NCBI RefSeq assembly: GCF_010731575.1
Contig: NZ_AP022617.1
Coordinates: 3,410,001-3,474,000 of the forward strand
Source: Mycolicibacterium monacense
GTDB lineage: Bacteria; Actinomycetota; Actinomycetes; Mycobacteriales; Mycobacteriaceae
DNA: 64,000 bases
Direction: 5' to 3'
Made by a program: the position numbers and the translations under genes. Each line of letters starts with the position of its first letter. Position 1 is the first letter of the stretch. Positions 48,095 through 60,197 of this stretch are shown piece after piece. The notes beneath the pieces are model-generated. The model saw only the letters and a program-made list of their open reading frames with translations. It had not been told where the DNA came from and did no database searches.

Positions 48095-49585
48095 TCAGTA
48101 CGCGCCGGAATGTCGCAGCATCGCCTTGACGGTCTTGAAGGCGATCTGGAGGTCGGAGATCATCGACCAGTTCTCGACGTAGAACAGGTCGAGCCGGACC
48201 GAATCCTCCCACGACAGGTCGGAGCGGCCGCTGACCTGCCACAGCCCGGTGATACCCGGCCGGACCAGCAGGCGGCGCTTGACGTGGTCGTCGTAGGTCT
48301 TGACCTCGCCGGCCAGCGGCGGCCGGGGCCCGACGACGCTCATATCGCGTTTGAGGACGTTGATGAACTGCGGCAGCTCGTCGATGCTGTACTTACGCAG
48401 CACCCGGCCGAGCGGGGTGACCCGGGGATCTTCGCGGATCTTGAACAGGACCCCGCCGTCGCTTTCGTTGAGAGCGGCGAGCTCGGGCAGCATCCGGTCG
48501 GCGCCCTCGACCATGGTGCGGAACTTGATCATCTCGAACGCCCGACCGTCGAGGCCGATGCGCTCGGAGCGGTAGAAGACCGGACCCCGGCTCGTCAGCT
48601 TGACCGCGATCGCGACGGCGATCAGGATCGGCGCGCCGAGCAGCAGGACGGTGCTGGCGAACACCATGTCGAAGAGCCGCTTCTGGAACCGCTTGGCCCC
48701 GTTGTACTGCGGTTTCTCCACGTGGATCAGCGGAAGCCCGGCGACCGGACGCATGGTCAGGCGCGGCCCGGCGACGTCGACGACACCCGGGGCGACGAGC
48801 AGGTCGATGTCGAGCTTCTCGAGCTCCCAGGACAGATCGCGCATACCGCGTCCGTCGAGCCGCTCGGTGGCGGTCACGGCCACGGCATGGCTCTTTGTCG
48901 CGGTCACCGCTCCGACGACGTTGGTCTCGTCACCGAAGGTGGGGATGGAGCCGACACCGGGCACCTCGAGCTCGGACTTGGCGAATCCGCTGGGGACGCA
49001 GGCGCCGACCACCAGGTATTCCGACTTCGTCTCGCGGGCAAGAGATTTGGTGAGGTCCCGGATGGCGTGCGGGTTGCCGACCACGAGCAGTCGGGTGATG
49101 CACCGACCGTACTTCTCCCGCACCGAGGCGACGACGCGGCGCGCGATCCACCGGAAGAGGATCAGCGCTACCAGGCCGATCGGCAGGGCGATCATCAGGT
49201 AACCGCGGGCGATGTTCAGCTTGAACAGCATCGAGACGATGGCCACCCCGCCGAAGACCGCCAGTGTGGCCAGCCACACCCGCCGGTACTCCTCGGCGCC
49301 CGAACCGATCACGCGAGGCGAACGGGCCCGGTTGATCGACATTGCCAGCATCCACGCGACGGCGATGATGACCGACAGGATCGAGTAGGCGAAGTTCGGG
49401 TAGGTGTTGGTCTCGCCGGGCAGGCTGCCGAAACGGAGCCACTGAGCTGCGCCGACGGCGAGAACGACGGCAACGAAGTCCAAGACGACCAGTCTGCGCG
49501 CATAGCCGCGCTGCCAGAGCGGCACCCTCCCCGGCTCGGCCGCCACCTTTGCTGTCAGATCGACATCGTCATTCACCGCGGTCAT
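48095..49585 (-). CDS. Polyprenyl-phosphate phosphoglycosyl transferase, second copy
   Basis: A 496-residue full-length WbaP/WcaJ-type enzyme. The ATG at 49585 follows a run of seven G and is preferred to the TTG 21 bases upstream. Four N-terminal helices lie between ~30 and 150, a Rossmann-like domain at ~160-290 (RLLVVGNPHAIRDL), and the catalytic PF02397 domain at ~300-490 with MIKFRTM, YSIDELPQFINVLKRDMSVVGPRP and GLWQVSGRS. It closely parallels the enzyme at 42396 in its active-site words. It sits at the usual birA position beside accD5, alone on its strand. Substrate sugar unknown. Confidence 0.92.
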   Translation of the reverse strand: MTAVNDDVDLTAKVAAEPGRVPLWQRGYARRLVVLDFVAVVLAVGAAQWLRFGSLPGETNTYPNFAYSILSVIIAVAWMLAMSINRARSPRVIGSGAEEYRRVWLATLAVFGGVAIVSMLFKLNIARGYLMIALPIGLVALILFRWIARRVVASVREKYGRCITRLLVVGNPHAIRDLTKSLARETKSEYLVVGACVPSGFAKSELEVPGVGSIPTFGDETNVVGAVTATKSHAVAVTATERLDGRGMRDLSWELEKLDIDLLVAPGVVDVAGPRLTMRPVAGLPLIHVEKPQYNGAKRFQKRLFDMVFASTVLLLGAPILIAVAIAVKLTSRGPVFYRSERIGLDGRAFEMIKFRTMVEGADRMLPELAALNESDGGVLFKIREDPRVTPLGRVLRKYSIDELPQFINVLKRDMSVVGPRPPLAGEVKTYDDHVKRRLLVRPGITGLWQVSGRSDLSWEDSVRLDLFYVENWSMISDLQIAFKTVKAMLRHSGAY

Positions 49586-49683
49586 GCGGTCCCCCCCAGT
49601 GTTCAATTACTCCCGCCCGACTTTAACCGACCTCACACGATCATCTCAAGATGATCACGAAACCGCTCGGCGGTCGGGCAATC

Positions 49684-49695
49684 AATTTGTAAATT
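49684..49695. promoter_or_regulatory. AT-rich palindrome near the second phosphoglycosyl transferase
   Basis: AATTTGTAAATT is a perfect 5+5 inverted repeat in otherwise GC-rich DNA, about 100 bases upstream of the transferase start. Its right half, TTGTAAATTC, is also found before the EPS operon at 26911. Confidence 0.35.
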
Positions 49696-49791
49696 CATGT
49701 TTCTTGTTCGGCGGACGGCATCCACCAGCGCCCCGATCGCCGCAAAAGGTGTCGCTACGCTGCGACATTTCCGATCGCATGCCCACCTAGG

Positions 49792-51731
<1,940 letters not shown>

Positions 51732-51755
51732 GTCGCCGGCAGAGGAGTAACGCAC

Positions 51756-52034
51756 ATGTCGCAGGACACCGACATCACCGAGGTCAGCGATCACCGTCAG
51801 CTGACCATCGACCTACCTCCCGCCCCTGACCCGCACATCCACGTGCTCAAGGGACAGCCGTCCGACGAGGAGATCGCCGCGCTTGCCGCGGTGCTCGCCG
51901 GCGCCGGCGGTGGCCACACCGAACCGGGGCCGCAGGAGTTCAACCCGTGGGGCCACCCGGCGGACAAGCTGCGTTACGACGTGACCAGCTGGCAGAGGGT
52001 GACGCTGCTGGAACGCACCCACATGCGCAGGTGA
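51756..52034 (+). CDS. accE5: Acyl-CoA carboxylase epsilon subunit
   Basis: A 92-residue actinobacterial epsilon subunit, which stabilises the AccA3-AccD5 complex and raises its activity. It has an acidic, flexible N-terminus and the family core [21 protein letters not shown] followed by the basic RTHMRR end (core quoted: [18 protein letters not shown]). Preceded by AGAGGAG. The stop overlaps the maf start (GTGA), so maf translation is coupled. Confidence 0.94.
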
Positions 52035-52663
52035 CCACCAGGGTCGTCCTGGGATCCGCCTCGTCTGGTCGGCTGAAAGTGTTGCGCCAGGCCGGAATCG
52101 AACCACTCGTCGTCGTCTCCGGGGTCGACGAGGATGCGATCGTCGCGGCCCTGGGTGCGGCGGCACCGCCGGATCAGGTGGTGTGCGCGCTGGCCGCGGC
52201 CAAGGCCGCGAGCGTCGTGGAGTCCCTACCGACCGAGGTCGCGACCGACTGCGTGGTCATCGGCTGCGACTCGATGCTCCAGCTGGACGGCCGCCTGACC
52301 GGTAAGCCGGGAACGCCGGCGGCCGCGCGCGCACAGTGGCAGCAGATGGCGGGCCGCAGCGGCGAACTCTATACCGGCCACTGCCTGGTCCGGGTCCGCG
52401 ACGGTGTCGCCGGGCGACGCGAGGTCGAGGCGGCCGCCACCACCGTCCGGTTCGGCACCCCGCCGCCGGCCGACCTGGCCGCCTACGTCGACAGCGGTGA
52501 ACCCCTCGGTGTGGCAGGCGCTTTCACGCTCGACGGCCTCGGCGGCTGGTTCCTCGACGGCGTGGACGGCGACCCCTCCAACGTCATCGGGCTGAGCCTT
52601 CCGCTCGTGCGCCGCATGCTGGACCGGCTCGACCTGTCGGTCCCGGCGCTCTGGACGCGCTGA
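52031..52663 (+). CDS. maf: Maf-family nucleoside triphosphate pyrophosphatase
   Basis: A 210-residue Maf/YhdE-type enzyme that hydrolyses dTTP, UTP or modified nucleotides. Family words: [19 protein letters not shown] at the N-terminus (S-x-R motif), [10 protein letters not shown] near residue 77 with the catalytic Asp, [13 protein letters not shown], and the C-terminal [32 protein letters not shown] (partly quoted: [19 protein letters not shown]). Position between accE5 and sseA is the same as Rv3282. Confidence 0.94.
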
Positions 52664-52706
52664 CCAGGGACCCGCCGAACCCGCGTCCGGCGGTAGGCTC
52701 GTTTCC

Positions 52707-53603
52707 GTGCCGCTGCCACCTGATCCCAGCCCGAAACTCGCCGACTACGCCCATCCGGAACGCCTCGTCACCAGCGACTGGCTGGCCGGCAATCTCGGCC
52801 GCCCCGGCCTGGCCATCGTCGAGTCCGACGAGGACGTCCTGCTCTACGACACCGGCCACATCCCCGGCGCGGTGAAGATCGACTGGCATGTCGACCTCAA
52901 CGATCCGAACGTCCGCGACTACATCAACGGTGAGCAGTTCGCCGCGTTGATGGACCGCAAGGGCATCAGCCGCGACGACACCGTGGTGATCTACGGCGAC
53001 AAGAGCAACTGGTGGGCGGCCTACGCGTTGTGGGTCTTCACGTTGTTCGGGCATCCCGACGTCCGCCTGCTCGACGGCGGCCGCGATCTGTGGATCTCCG
53101 ACGGCCGCGACACCACCCTCGACGTACCGTCCAGGCAGACCAGCGGCTACCCCGTCGTCGAACGCGACGACGCCCCGATCCGCGCCTTCCGCGAGGACGT
53201 CCTGGGGATCCTGGGCAAGCAGCCGCTGATCGACGTCCGCTCGCCCGCCGAGTACACCGGTGAACGCACCCACATGCCCGACTATCCGGAGGAGGGGGCG
53301 TTGCGCGGCGGGCACATCCCGACCGCGCGGTCGATCCCGTGGAGCAAGGCGGCCCGGGACAACGGTCAGTTCCGCACCCGCGCCGAACTCGAGGAGCTCT
53401 ACGGCTTCCTCGAGCCCGACGACGAAACCGTCGTCTACTGCCGGATCGGGGAACGCTCCAGCCACACCTGGTTCGTCCTGACCCACCTGCTCGGGCTGCC
53501 GGGTGTGCGCAACTACGACGGCTCGTGGACCGAATGGGGCAACGCGGTGCGTGTCCCGGTCGCGGTCGGCCCCGATCCGGGCGAGGCACCCGCGTCGTCA
53601 TGA
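52707..53603 (+). CDS. sseA: Thiosulfate sulfurtransferase (rhodanese)
   Basis: A 298-residue tandem-rhodanese enzyme moving sulfur from thiosulfate or mercaptopyruvate. The active Cys is near residue 245 in [13 protein letters not shown]. The N-terminal, inactive rhodanese domain has [14 protein letters not shown] and [14 protein letters not shown]. It starts at GTG after a 43-base gap from maf. The end overlaps the sufE start (ATGA), suggesting the product works with SufE, as in the Rv3283-Rv3284 pair. Confidence 0.94.
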   Translation: MPLPPDPSPKLADYAHPERLVTSDWLAGNLGRPGLAIVESDEDVLLYDTGHIPGAVKIDWHVDLNDPNVRDYINGEQFAALMDRKGISRDDTVVIYGDKSNWWAAYALWVFTLFGHPDVRLLDGGRDLWISDGRDTTLDVPSRQTSGYPVVERDDAPIRAFREDVLGILGKQPLIDVRSPAEYTGERTHMPDYPEEGALRGGHIPTARSIPWSKAARDNGQFRTRAELEELYGFLEPDDETVVYCRIGERSSHTWFVLTHLLGLPGVRNYDGSWTEWGNAVRVPVAVGPDPGEAPASS

Positions 53604-54016
53604 CCATGCCGACCCCTCTCGCCGAGGTCGTCTCCGAGTTCCAGGAGGTGCAGGGACAGGACAAGCTCCGGCTGCTCCTCGAGTTCGCCGACGACCTGCC
53701 CGCGCTGCCCTCCGAGCTCGAGGAGGCGGCGATGGAACCGGTGCCCGAATGCCAGTCGCCGTTGTTCCTGCATGTCGACGCGGGCGATCGCGACCGGGTG
53801 CGGCTGTACTTCAGCGCGCCGGCCGAAGCGCCGACCACGCGCGGTTTCGCGGCGATCCTGGCGACCGGGCTGGACGAGCAGGCGGCGGAGGACATCCTCG
53901 GCGTGCCCGACGACTTCTACACCGAGTTGGGGCTGGCGGCGCTGATCAGCCCGCTGCGGCTGCGGGGGATGTCGGCGATGCTGACGCGGATCAAACGCCG
54001 GTTGCGGGACGGCTGA
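53600..54016 (+). CDS. sufE: SufE-family sulfur-acceptor protein
   Basis: A 138-residue SufE-like protein. The sulfur-accepting Cys is residue 51 in [11 protein letters not shown]. SufE proteins take persulfide sulfur from a cysteine desulfurase; here the close coupling to sseA suggests a rhodanese partner, as inference. The conserved C-terminal helices ([19 protein letters not shown]) are complete. The symbol is by family; a dedicated SUF operon is not in the window. Confidence 0.85.
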   Translation: MTMPTPLAEVVSEFQEVQGQDKLRLLLEFADDLPALPSELEEAAMEPVPECQSPLFLHVDAGDRDRVRLYFSAPAEAPTTRGFAAILATGLDEQAAEDILGVPDDFYTELGLAALISPLRLRGMSAMLTRIKRRLRDG

Positions 54017-54054
54017 CCAATCCCGAACGGGCCCAACGCGCAACTTACTTACGA

Positions 54055-54072
54055 GTAACCGATACCGGTTAC
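54055..54072. promoter_or_regulatory. Inverted repeat upstream of accA3
   Basis: GTAACCG and CGGTTAC are perfect 7-base half-sites with a 4-base spacer, overlapping the shorter dyad TTACGAGTAA (54049-54058). It lies 93 bases before the accA3 start and looks like a TetR- or GntR-type operator. Confidence 0.45.
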
Positions 54073-54110
54073 CGACCGCCTCAGGGGCGACGCTTAAACT
54101 CCCCCATTAG

Positions 54111-55973
<1,863 letters not shown>

Positions 55974-55988
55974 CCCTTCCGCTTCACC

Positions 55989-56038
55989 CCCGGCGCAGTC
56001 GGTTCGGCCCAGGTCGAGCGACTGCGCCGGGTTTTTTT
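55989..56038 (+). terminator. Rho-independent terminator of accA3
   Basis: A perfect 13-base stem (55989-56001 CCCGGCGCAGTCG, 56019-56031) with a 17-base loop is followed by seven T residues at 56032-56038. This is the only textbook U-tract terminator seen in the window. Confidence 0.9.
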
Positions 56039-56797
56039 GTGCCGCCCGGCGCGCCCCGACGGCGGTCCGGTGCGGGCGATGAAGCGTGCCGAGATGTCGC
56101 CGCCAGGGCCGCTTGGACTACTGGATTTTGCTGCGATCCGGCCTTCCTTTGGGTCAGACCCGGCTCGCGAGCGCACACTTCACCGAGATATTGAGTCTCC
56201 ATTGCGCAATGTGCTCTTTACACAGGCAAAGGTAAGTCGGACTATGGAACCGTTCTGCTCGACCGAGGCGGTTTCTCGTTGCCATGTTGCCCCACCCGCG
56301 TGGAGACGCGATCACGACCGACCGGCGACACCACGCCCCGCGACCGTACGGGCAACCGGGTGTCGGTAGGGATGACCATGTAGACGGCGTATTTTGACTG
56401 GTCGACCGCGACTGCGGCGAATCCGGCCGCTACGACGGCCGCAATCGATAGCCAGGACACCGCAGCTGTCCGCGACGCCACGTTCTTTTGCCGACCACCC
56501 CTTTACGGAATGAGGAAATGTCGCCTCAGCGAATATCCCCACCTCTGGAGAATATTTGCCTCACCGTCATTCTCGTGTCCTAAGTTAACAATGGATCTTT
56601 CCAATTGCCTCTAAGGTTGTCCTCAGGTACAGTTTGCTGTGTGCCCGAACGGGCCAGGCAGGGACATGGTCATTGACGGCGGCGTCCCGTCGTCAGGCAC
56701 CAGGTGACGAGGCGGGTAAGGGACAAGTCGCCTCACCATCCGAGGGGGAGCGGTCCCGCTTCTTCGGTGCGAAACCGGAGGAGCGGGGCGCCGCCCG
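56039..56797. other. Intergenic region between accA3 and the phosphonate cluster
   Basis: About 760 bases between two convergent units. It contains a perfect 12-base palindrome CATTGCGCAATG (56200-56211), one candidate small minus-strand gene (56242-56481) and an AT-rich stretch at ~56490-56640 with repeated GAATAT words and GTTAAC. Composition differs from the flanking genes, which fits a junction between the conserved block and the phosphonate insertion. No att site or tRNA was seen. Confidence 0.55.
56242..56481 (-). CDS. Possible small single-helix membrane protein
   Basis: A 79-residue frame starting at GTG with a hydrophobic N-terminal helix (VSWLSIAAVVAAGFAAVAVD, ~8-27) and a hydrophilic tail. 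Third-position GC is high, as in real genes here, but the ribosome binding site is weak (AAAGGGGTGG at 13 bases). The AT-rich stretch upstream could hold its promoter. No family recognised; it may be chance. Confidence 0.35.
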   Translation of the reverse strand: MASRTAAVSWLSIAAVVAAGFAAVAVDQSKYAVYMVIPTDTRLPVRSRGVVSPVGRDRVSTRVGQHGNEKPPRSSRTVP

Positions 56798-57784
56798 TCA
56801 CGGCGCCACCGCGGCGCGGAGCGCGCCGGTCGGCGGGGACGCCAGTACCGAAGCGACGTCGGCGAGACCGACCGGATCGGACACCACTGCGGCCCACGGG
56901 TACGCATCCCGGGTGCGGTTCAGGAAGGCGACCGCCTGCCCGAGGTGGCGCGGCTCGTAGTTGTGCACGCCGCAGATCGTCCACCAGTTGCGCACCACCC
57001 GCTCGGGGTCGAGCGACACCGGACGGCCGGGCATGACCGAGCCGGCCAGGACCAACACTCCCCCGATGTCCAGACGTGCGATCGCAGCCTCGACCGCGTC
57101 CGCGGCGCCGGTGAAGTCGACGGCGACGTCCACCGGTCCGCCCGTGTCCGCAGCGGCGCCGAACTGCGCGGCCAGCCGCAGCCGCTCCGCGACGATGTCG
57201 AGCACGCGCACGTGCGCCCCCGCGTGCGCGCACGCCGCCGCGGCGGTGACCCCGAGCATGCCCGCACCGCAGATCAGGACGCGCCGCCCGGTCAGCACAC
57301 CGGCGGCCTCCAGCGCGGCCATCACCGTGGCCGTCGCGCAGGCCGCGGGCGCGGCCACCCGGTCGTCCAGCCCGGCAGGCACCCGCACGACCGTGACGCC
57401 GTCGGGCAGGGCGATGTACTCGGCGTAGGTGCCCGACAGCGGCCAGTCCCCCTCGACCGGTTCGTGGCCCACCTTGCGCACCACCGCGCATTTCGCGGTG
57501 CGGCCCGCCCGGCATCGGGGACACTGCCCGCACGCGGCGGTCACCGACCAGACCACGCGCTCACCGACGGCCAGACCGCGCCGCGGATCGGGCACCACGA
57601 CATCGCCGACAGCCTCGTGGCCGAGCACGCTCGGACACGGGCTGTGCCGCCGCCCCGCGACGGTGTGCAGATCGCTGCCGCAGACGGTGGCCAGCCTGAT
57701 CCGCACGATCAGCGCGTCGTCGTGTGGCACCGCCACCTCGCGGACCTCGACGCCCTGCCCGGTCCACACCGCGGCCCGGCTCAC
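56798..57784 (-). CDS. Zinc-dependent alcohol dehydrogenase, phosphonate-cluster type
   Basis: The GTG at 57784 overlaps the phnE stop; 328 residues. Catalytic-zinc ligands: Cys in TVCGSDLHTV near 35 and the GHEAVG segment near 55. The structural-zinc cysteines CGQCPRCRAGRTAKC are near 84-98. The NAD(P) motif is ICGAGMLGVTAAAA near 167. It fits the dehydrogenase subfamily recurrent in phosphonate operons (TIGR03366 from memory). It may oxidise or reduce an aldehyde or alcohol produced during phosphonate breakdown. Last gene of the minus-strand operon. Confidence 0.85.
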   Translation of the reverse strand: MSRAAVWTGQGVEVREVAVPHDDALIVRIRLATVCGSDLHTVAGRRHSPCPSVLGHEAVGDVVVPDPRRGLAVGERVVWSVTAACGQCPRCRAGRTAKCAVVRKVGHEPVEGDWPLSGTYAEYIALPDGVTVVRVPAGLDDRVAAPAACATATVMAALEAAGVLTGRRVLICGAGMLGVTAAAACAHAGAHVRVLDIVAERLRLAAQFGAAADTGGPVDVAVDFTGAADAVEAAIARLDIGGVLVLAGSVMPGRPVSLDPERVVRNWWTICGVHNYEPRHLGQAVAFLNRTRDAYPWAAVVSDPVGLADVASVLASPPTGALRAAVAP

Positions 57785-59382
57785 ACCAGGCGCGACCGGA
57801 TCCACCCCGACAACCTCTCGATGGCGTACACCACGACGAAGATCACCAGCACGATCGCGCCGGCCACGTCGAAGTTGAGCGTGCGGATCGACTCGAACAG
57901 CAGATATCCGATACCGCCCGCTCCCACGATGCCGAGAATCGTCGAGGTGCGGACGTTGACGTCCAGCATGTAGAGGCTCGACCCCACCAGGGCGGGCATC
58001 GACTGGGGGATCACGGCGGCGAACAGGGTCTTCCACCACCCGCCGCCCACCGAGCGCACCGCCTCCATCGGCCCCGGATCGATCTCCTCGACCGCGTCGG
58101 CCACCAGTTTGGCCAGGAAACCCACGGACCCGACCGCCAATGCGCACGTCCCGGCGACCGGGCCGAGTCCGAGCGCGGCGACGAACACCACCGCGAGGAT
58201 CAGTTCGGGGACCGAACGGACCAGCAGGATCCACCCCCGGGCGGCCCAGTGACACCACGGGTGCGGGGTGACGTTGCGCGCCGCCAGGAGTCCCACCGGG
58301 ATCGACAGCACGACCCCGATCGCGGTCGACACCACGCCGATCGCGACGGTCTGCACCGCCGCGTCGACCAGGCCGGCGCCCATCGCGCCGAAGTTCGGCG
58401 GGAACATCCGCCCGAACACCTCGATGGACGGGCCGACCCAGGTCACCAGAGCCCACGGGCTGATCCGCAGTTCGATCAGCGCGGCGATGCCGGTCGCGAT
58501 CACCGCACCGGCCAGCAGGATCCGGGCGGCGCGGTCCCGTCGGGGGCGCGACATCGACGGGTCGAGCAGCACCCGACGCACTCCGATCGAGACCACCTCC
58601 ATCGCGGCGATGATGACGAGGATGACCAGGACGATGCCGAGCGCACGGGGATAGACCAGCCCGCGCAACGCGTCCTGCAGAGCGAAGCCGATACCGCCCG
58701 CCCCGACGAAGCCGAGGACCACCGAGATCCGCAGATTGATGTCGATCCGGTAGACGAAAGTGCCGATCCACGACGGAACAACCTGCGGCAGAACGGCATT
58801 GATCATTTCACGGAAGTAGCCGACGCCCGTGCTGCGGACCGCTTCGCGCGGACCCGCATCGCTCTGCTCGATCGCGTCGGCGAACAGTTTGCCGAGCATC
58901 CCGATCGAGTGCAGGGCCAGCGCCAGGATGCCGGGAAGGACTCCGATACCCAGTGCCCGCACGAACAGCACGGCGAACAGCAGGTCGGGCATCGCGCGGC
59001 AGAAGGTGATGACAGCGCGTGCGACGGCGTGGACCGCGGGGTGCGGCGTGGTGTTGCGGGCGGCCATGAACGCCAGCGGTACCGACGCGACAGCGGCCAG
59101 GATCGTGCCGAGCACCGCCATCAGCAGCGTCTCGACCGCCAGCCCGCCGATCCGGCCGGGATCGTCGAGGCGGGGCGGCAGCATGCGTTCCACGAGCGCC
59201 GCGACCTCGTCGAATCCGTCGATCAGCGCGGCCGGTGCGAAGTCGATGTACCAGGCGGCGGCGAGCGTCGCGATCAGCGCGCCGACCGCGATCAGTTGCC
59301 CGGGAAGGGCCCCCGTCGCCGAGCCGGATCCTGGCCGCGGCGGTCCTGCGCCGCGCGGTGGCGCCGACAGTGGGGTGTTCAC
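57781..59382 (-). CDS. phnE: Fused phosphonate ABC transporter permease (PhnE-PhnE)
   Basis: 533 residues containing two complete permease domains in one chain. Each has the EAA-type loop: GPREAVRSTGVGYFREM near 175 with GFVGAGGIGFAL, and GPMEAVRSVGGGWWKTL near 445 with GIVGAGGIGYLL. About 12 helices. In many bacteria these are two proteins (PhnE1, PhnE2). With PhnC and PhnD it forms a phosphonate (or phosphate) importer. GTG start overlaps the phnC stop by four bases, and its own stop overlaps the dehydrogenase start. Confidence 0.92.
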   Translation of the reverse strand: MNTPLSAPPRGAGPPRPGSGSATGALPGQLIAVGALIATLAAAWYIDFAPAALIDGFDEVAALVERMLPPRLDDPGRIGGLAVETLLMAVLGTILAAVASVPLAFMAARNTTPHPAVHAVARAVITFCRAMPDLLFAVLFVRALGIGVLPGILALALHSIGMLGKLFADAIEQSDAGPREAVRSTGVGYFREMINAVLPQVVPSWIGTFVYRIDINLRISVVLGFVGAGGIGFALQDALRGLVYPRALGIVLVILVIIAAMEVVSIGVRRVLLDPSMSRPRRDRAARILLAGAVIATGIAALIELRISPWALVTWVGPSIEVFGRMFPPNFGAMGAGLVDAAVQTVAIGVVSTAIGVVLSIPVGLLAARNVTPHPWCHWAARGWILLVRSVPELILAVVFVAALGLGPVAGTCALAVGSVGFLAKLVADAVEEIDPGPMEAVRSVGGGWWKTLFAAVIPQSMPALVGSSLYMLDVNVRTSTILGIVGAGGIGYLLFESIRTLNFDVAGAIVLVIFVVVYAIERLSGWIRSRLV

Positions 59383-60194
59383 GTCGGCCGGGCGGCCTGT
59401 TCGGCGGCCGCCGCATCGACCCGACGGTAGATGCCCAGCACGTCCTCGCGGTTCATCCCCACGGCCGGCCGGTCGAGCACCTTGCGCCCGTTGCGCAGAC
59501 CGACCAGTCGATGAGCCCACCCGAGCGCGAGGTCCACCTGATGCAGGGTGCACACAACGGTGAGCTTCTCCTCGATGCAGACCCGGAACAGCATGTCCAT
59601 GACCACCCCGGCGTTCTCCGGGTCGAGCGAGGCGACCGGTTCGTCGGCGAGCAGCAGCGCGGGCCGCTGCATCAGGGTCCGGGCGATGGCCACACGCTGC
59701 TGCTGACCGCCAGAGAGGGTGTCGGCCCGCCGGCCGGCGAAGTCGGCCAGGCCGACCCGGTCGAGGTGACCGAGCGCCGCCTCCCGCATCTCGCGCGGGT
59801 AGGTCAGGGCCCCGTAGCGCGGTAGGCGCAGTGCGCCGAGGCCGCCGATGAGGACGTTCTCCAGACAGCTCAGCCGGCCGACGAGGTTGAACTGCTGGAA
59901 GACGAACCCCACCCGGCGGCGCAACCCGCGCAGTTCCGCCCTGGTTGCCGTGTCGACCCGGGTGCCGCCGACCTCGATCCGCCCCGAGGTGACCGGATGC
60001 AGGCCGTTGAGGCAGCGCAGCAGCGTCGACTTACCGGAGCCGGAAAGCCCCAGCAGCACCAGCATCTCGCTTCGGTGGACGTCGAGCGTGACATCGTCGA
60101 GGGCGAGCGTGTCGCCGAACCGCTTGGTGACGTTGCGGACGGCGACCACGACGTCATCGCCGGCGATCGAGTGGTCGGGGTCGGGGCTGCCCAT
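59379..60194 (-). CDS. phnC: Phosphonate ABC transporter ATP-binding protein
   Basis: A 271-residue ABC ATPase with Walker A GLSGSGKST near 50, Q-loop FVFQQFNLVGRL near 97, signature LSGGQQQRVAIARTL near 157 and Walker B ALLLADEP near 177. PhnC-type by sequence pattern and context. It starts three bases after the phnD stop and overlaps phnE. Confidence 0.93.
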   Translation of the reverse strand: MGSPDPDHSIAGDDVVVAVRNVTKRFGDTLALDDVTLDVHRSEMLVLLGLSGSGKSTLLRCLNGLHPVTSGRIEVGGTRVDTATRAELRGLRRRVGFVFQQFNLVGRLSCLENVLIGGLGALRLPRYGALTYPREMREAALGHLDRVGLADFAGRRADTLSGGQQQRVAIARTLMQRPALLLADEPVASLDPENAGVVMDMLFRVCIEEKLTVVCTLHQVDLALGWAHRLVGLRNGRKVLDRPAVGMNREDVLGIYRRVDAAAAEQAARPT

Positions 60195-60197
60195 GGG

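Noticed and set aside
56634..56960. A 108-codon plus-strand frame running into the alcohol dehydrogenase gene
   Set aside because: More than half overlaps the dehydrogenase in antisense and the sequence shows no protein-like pattern.
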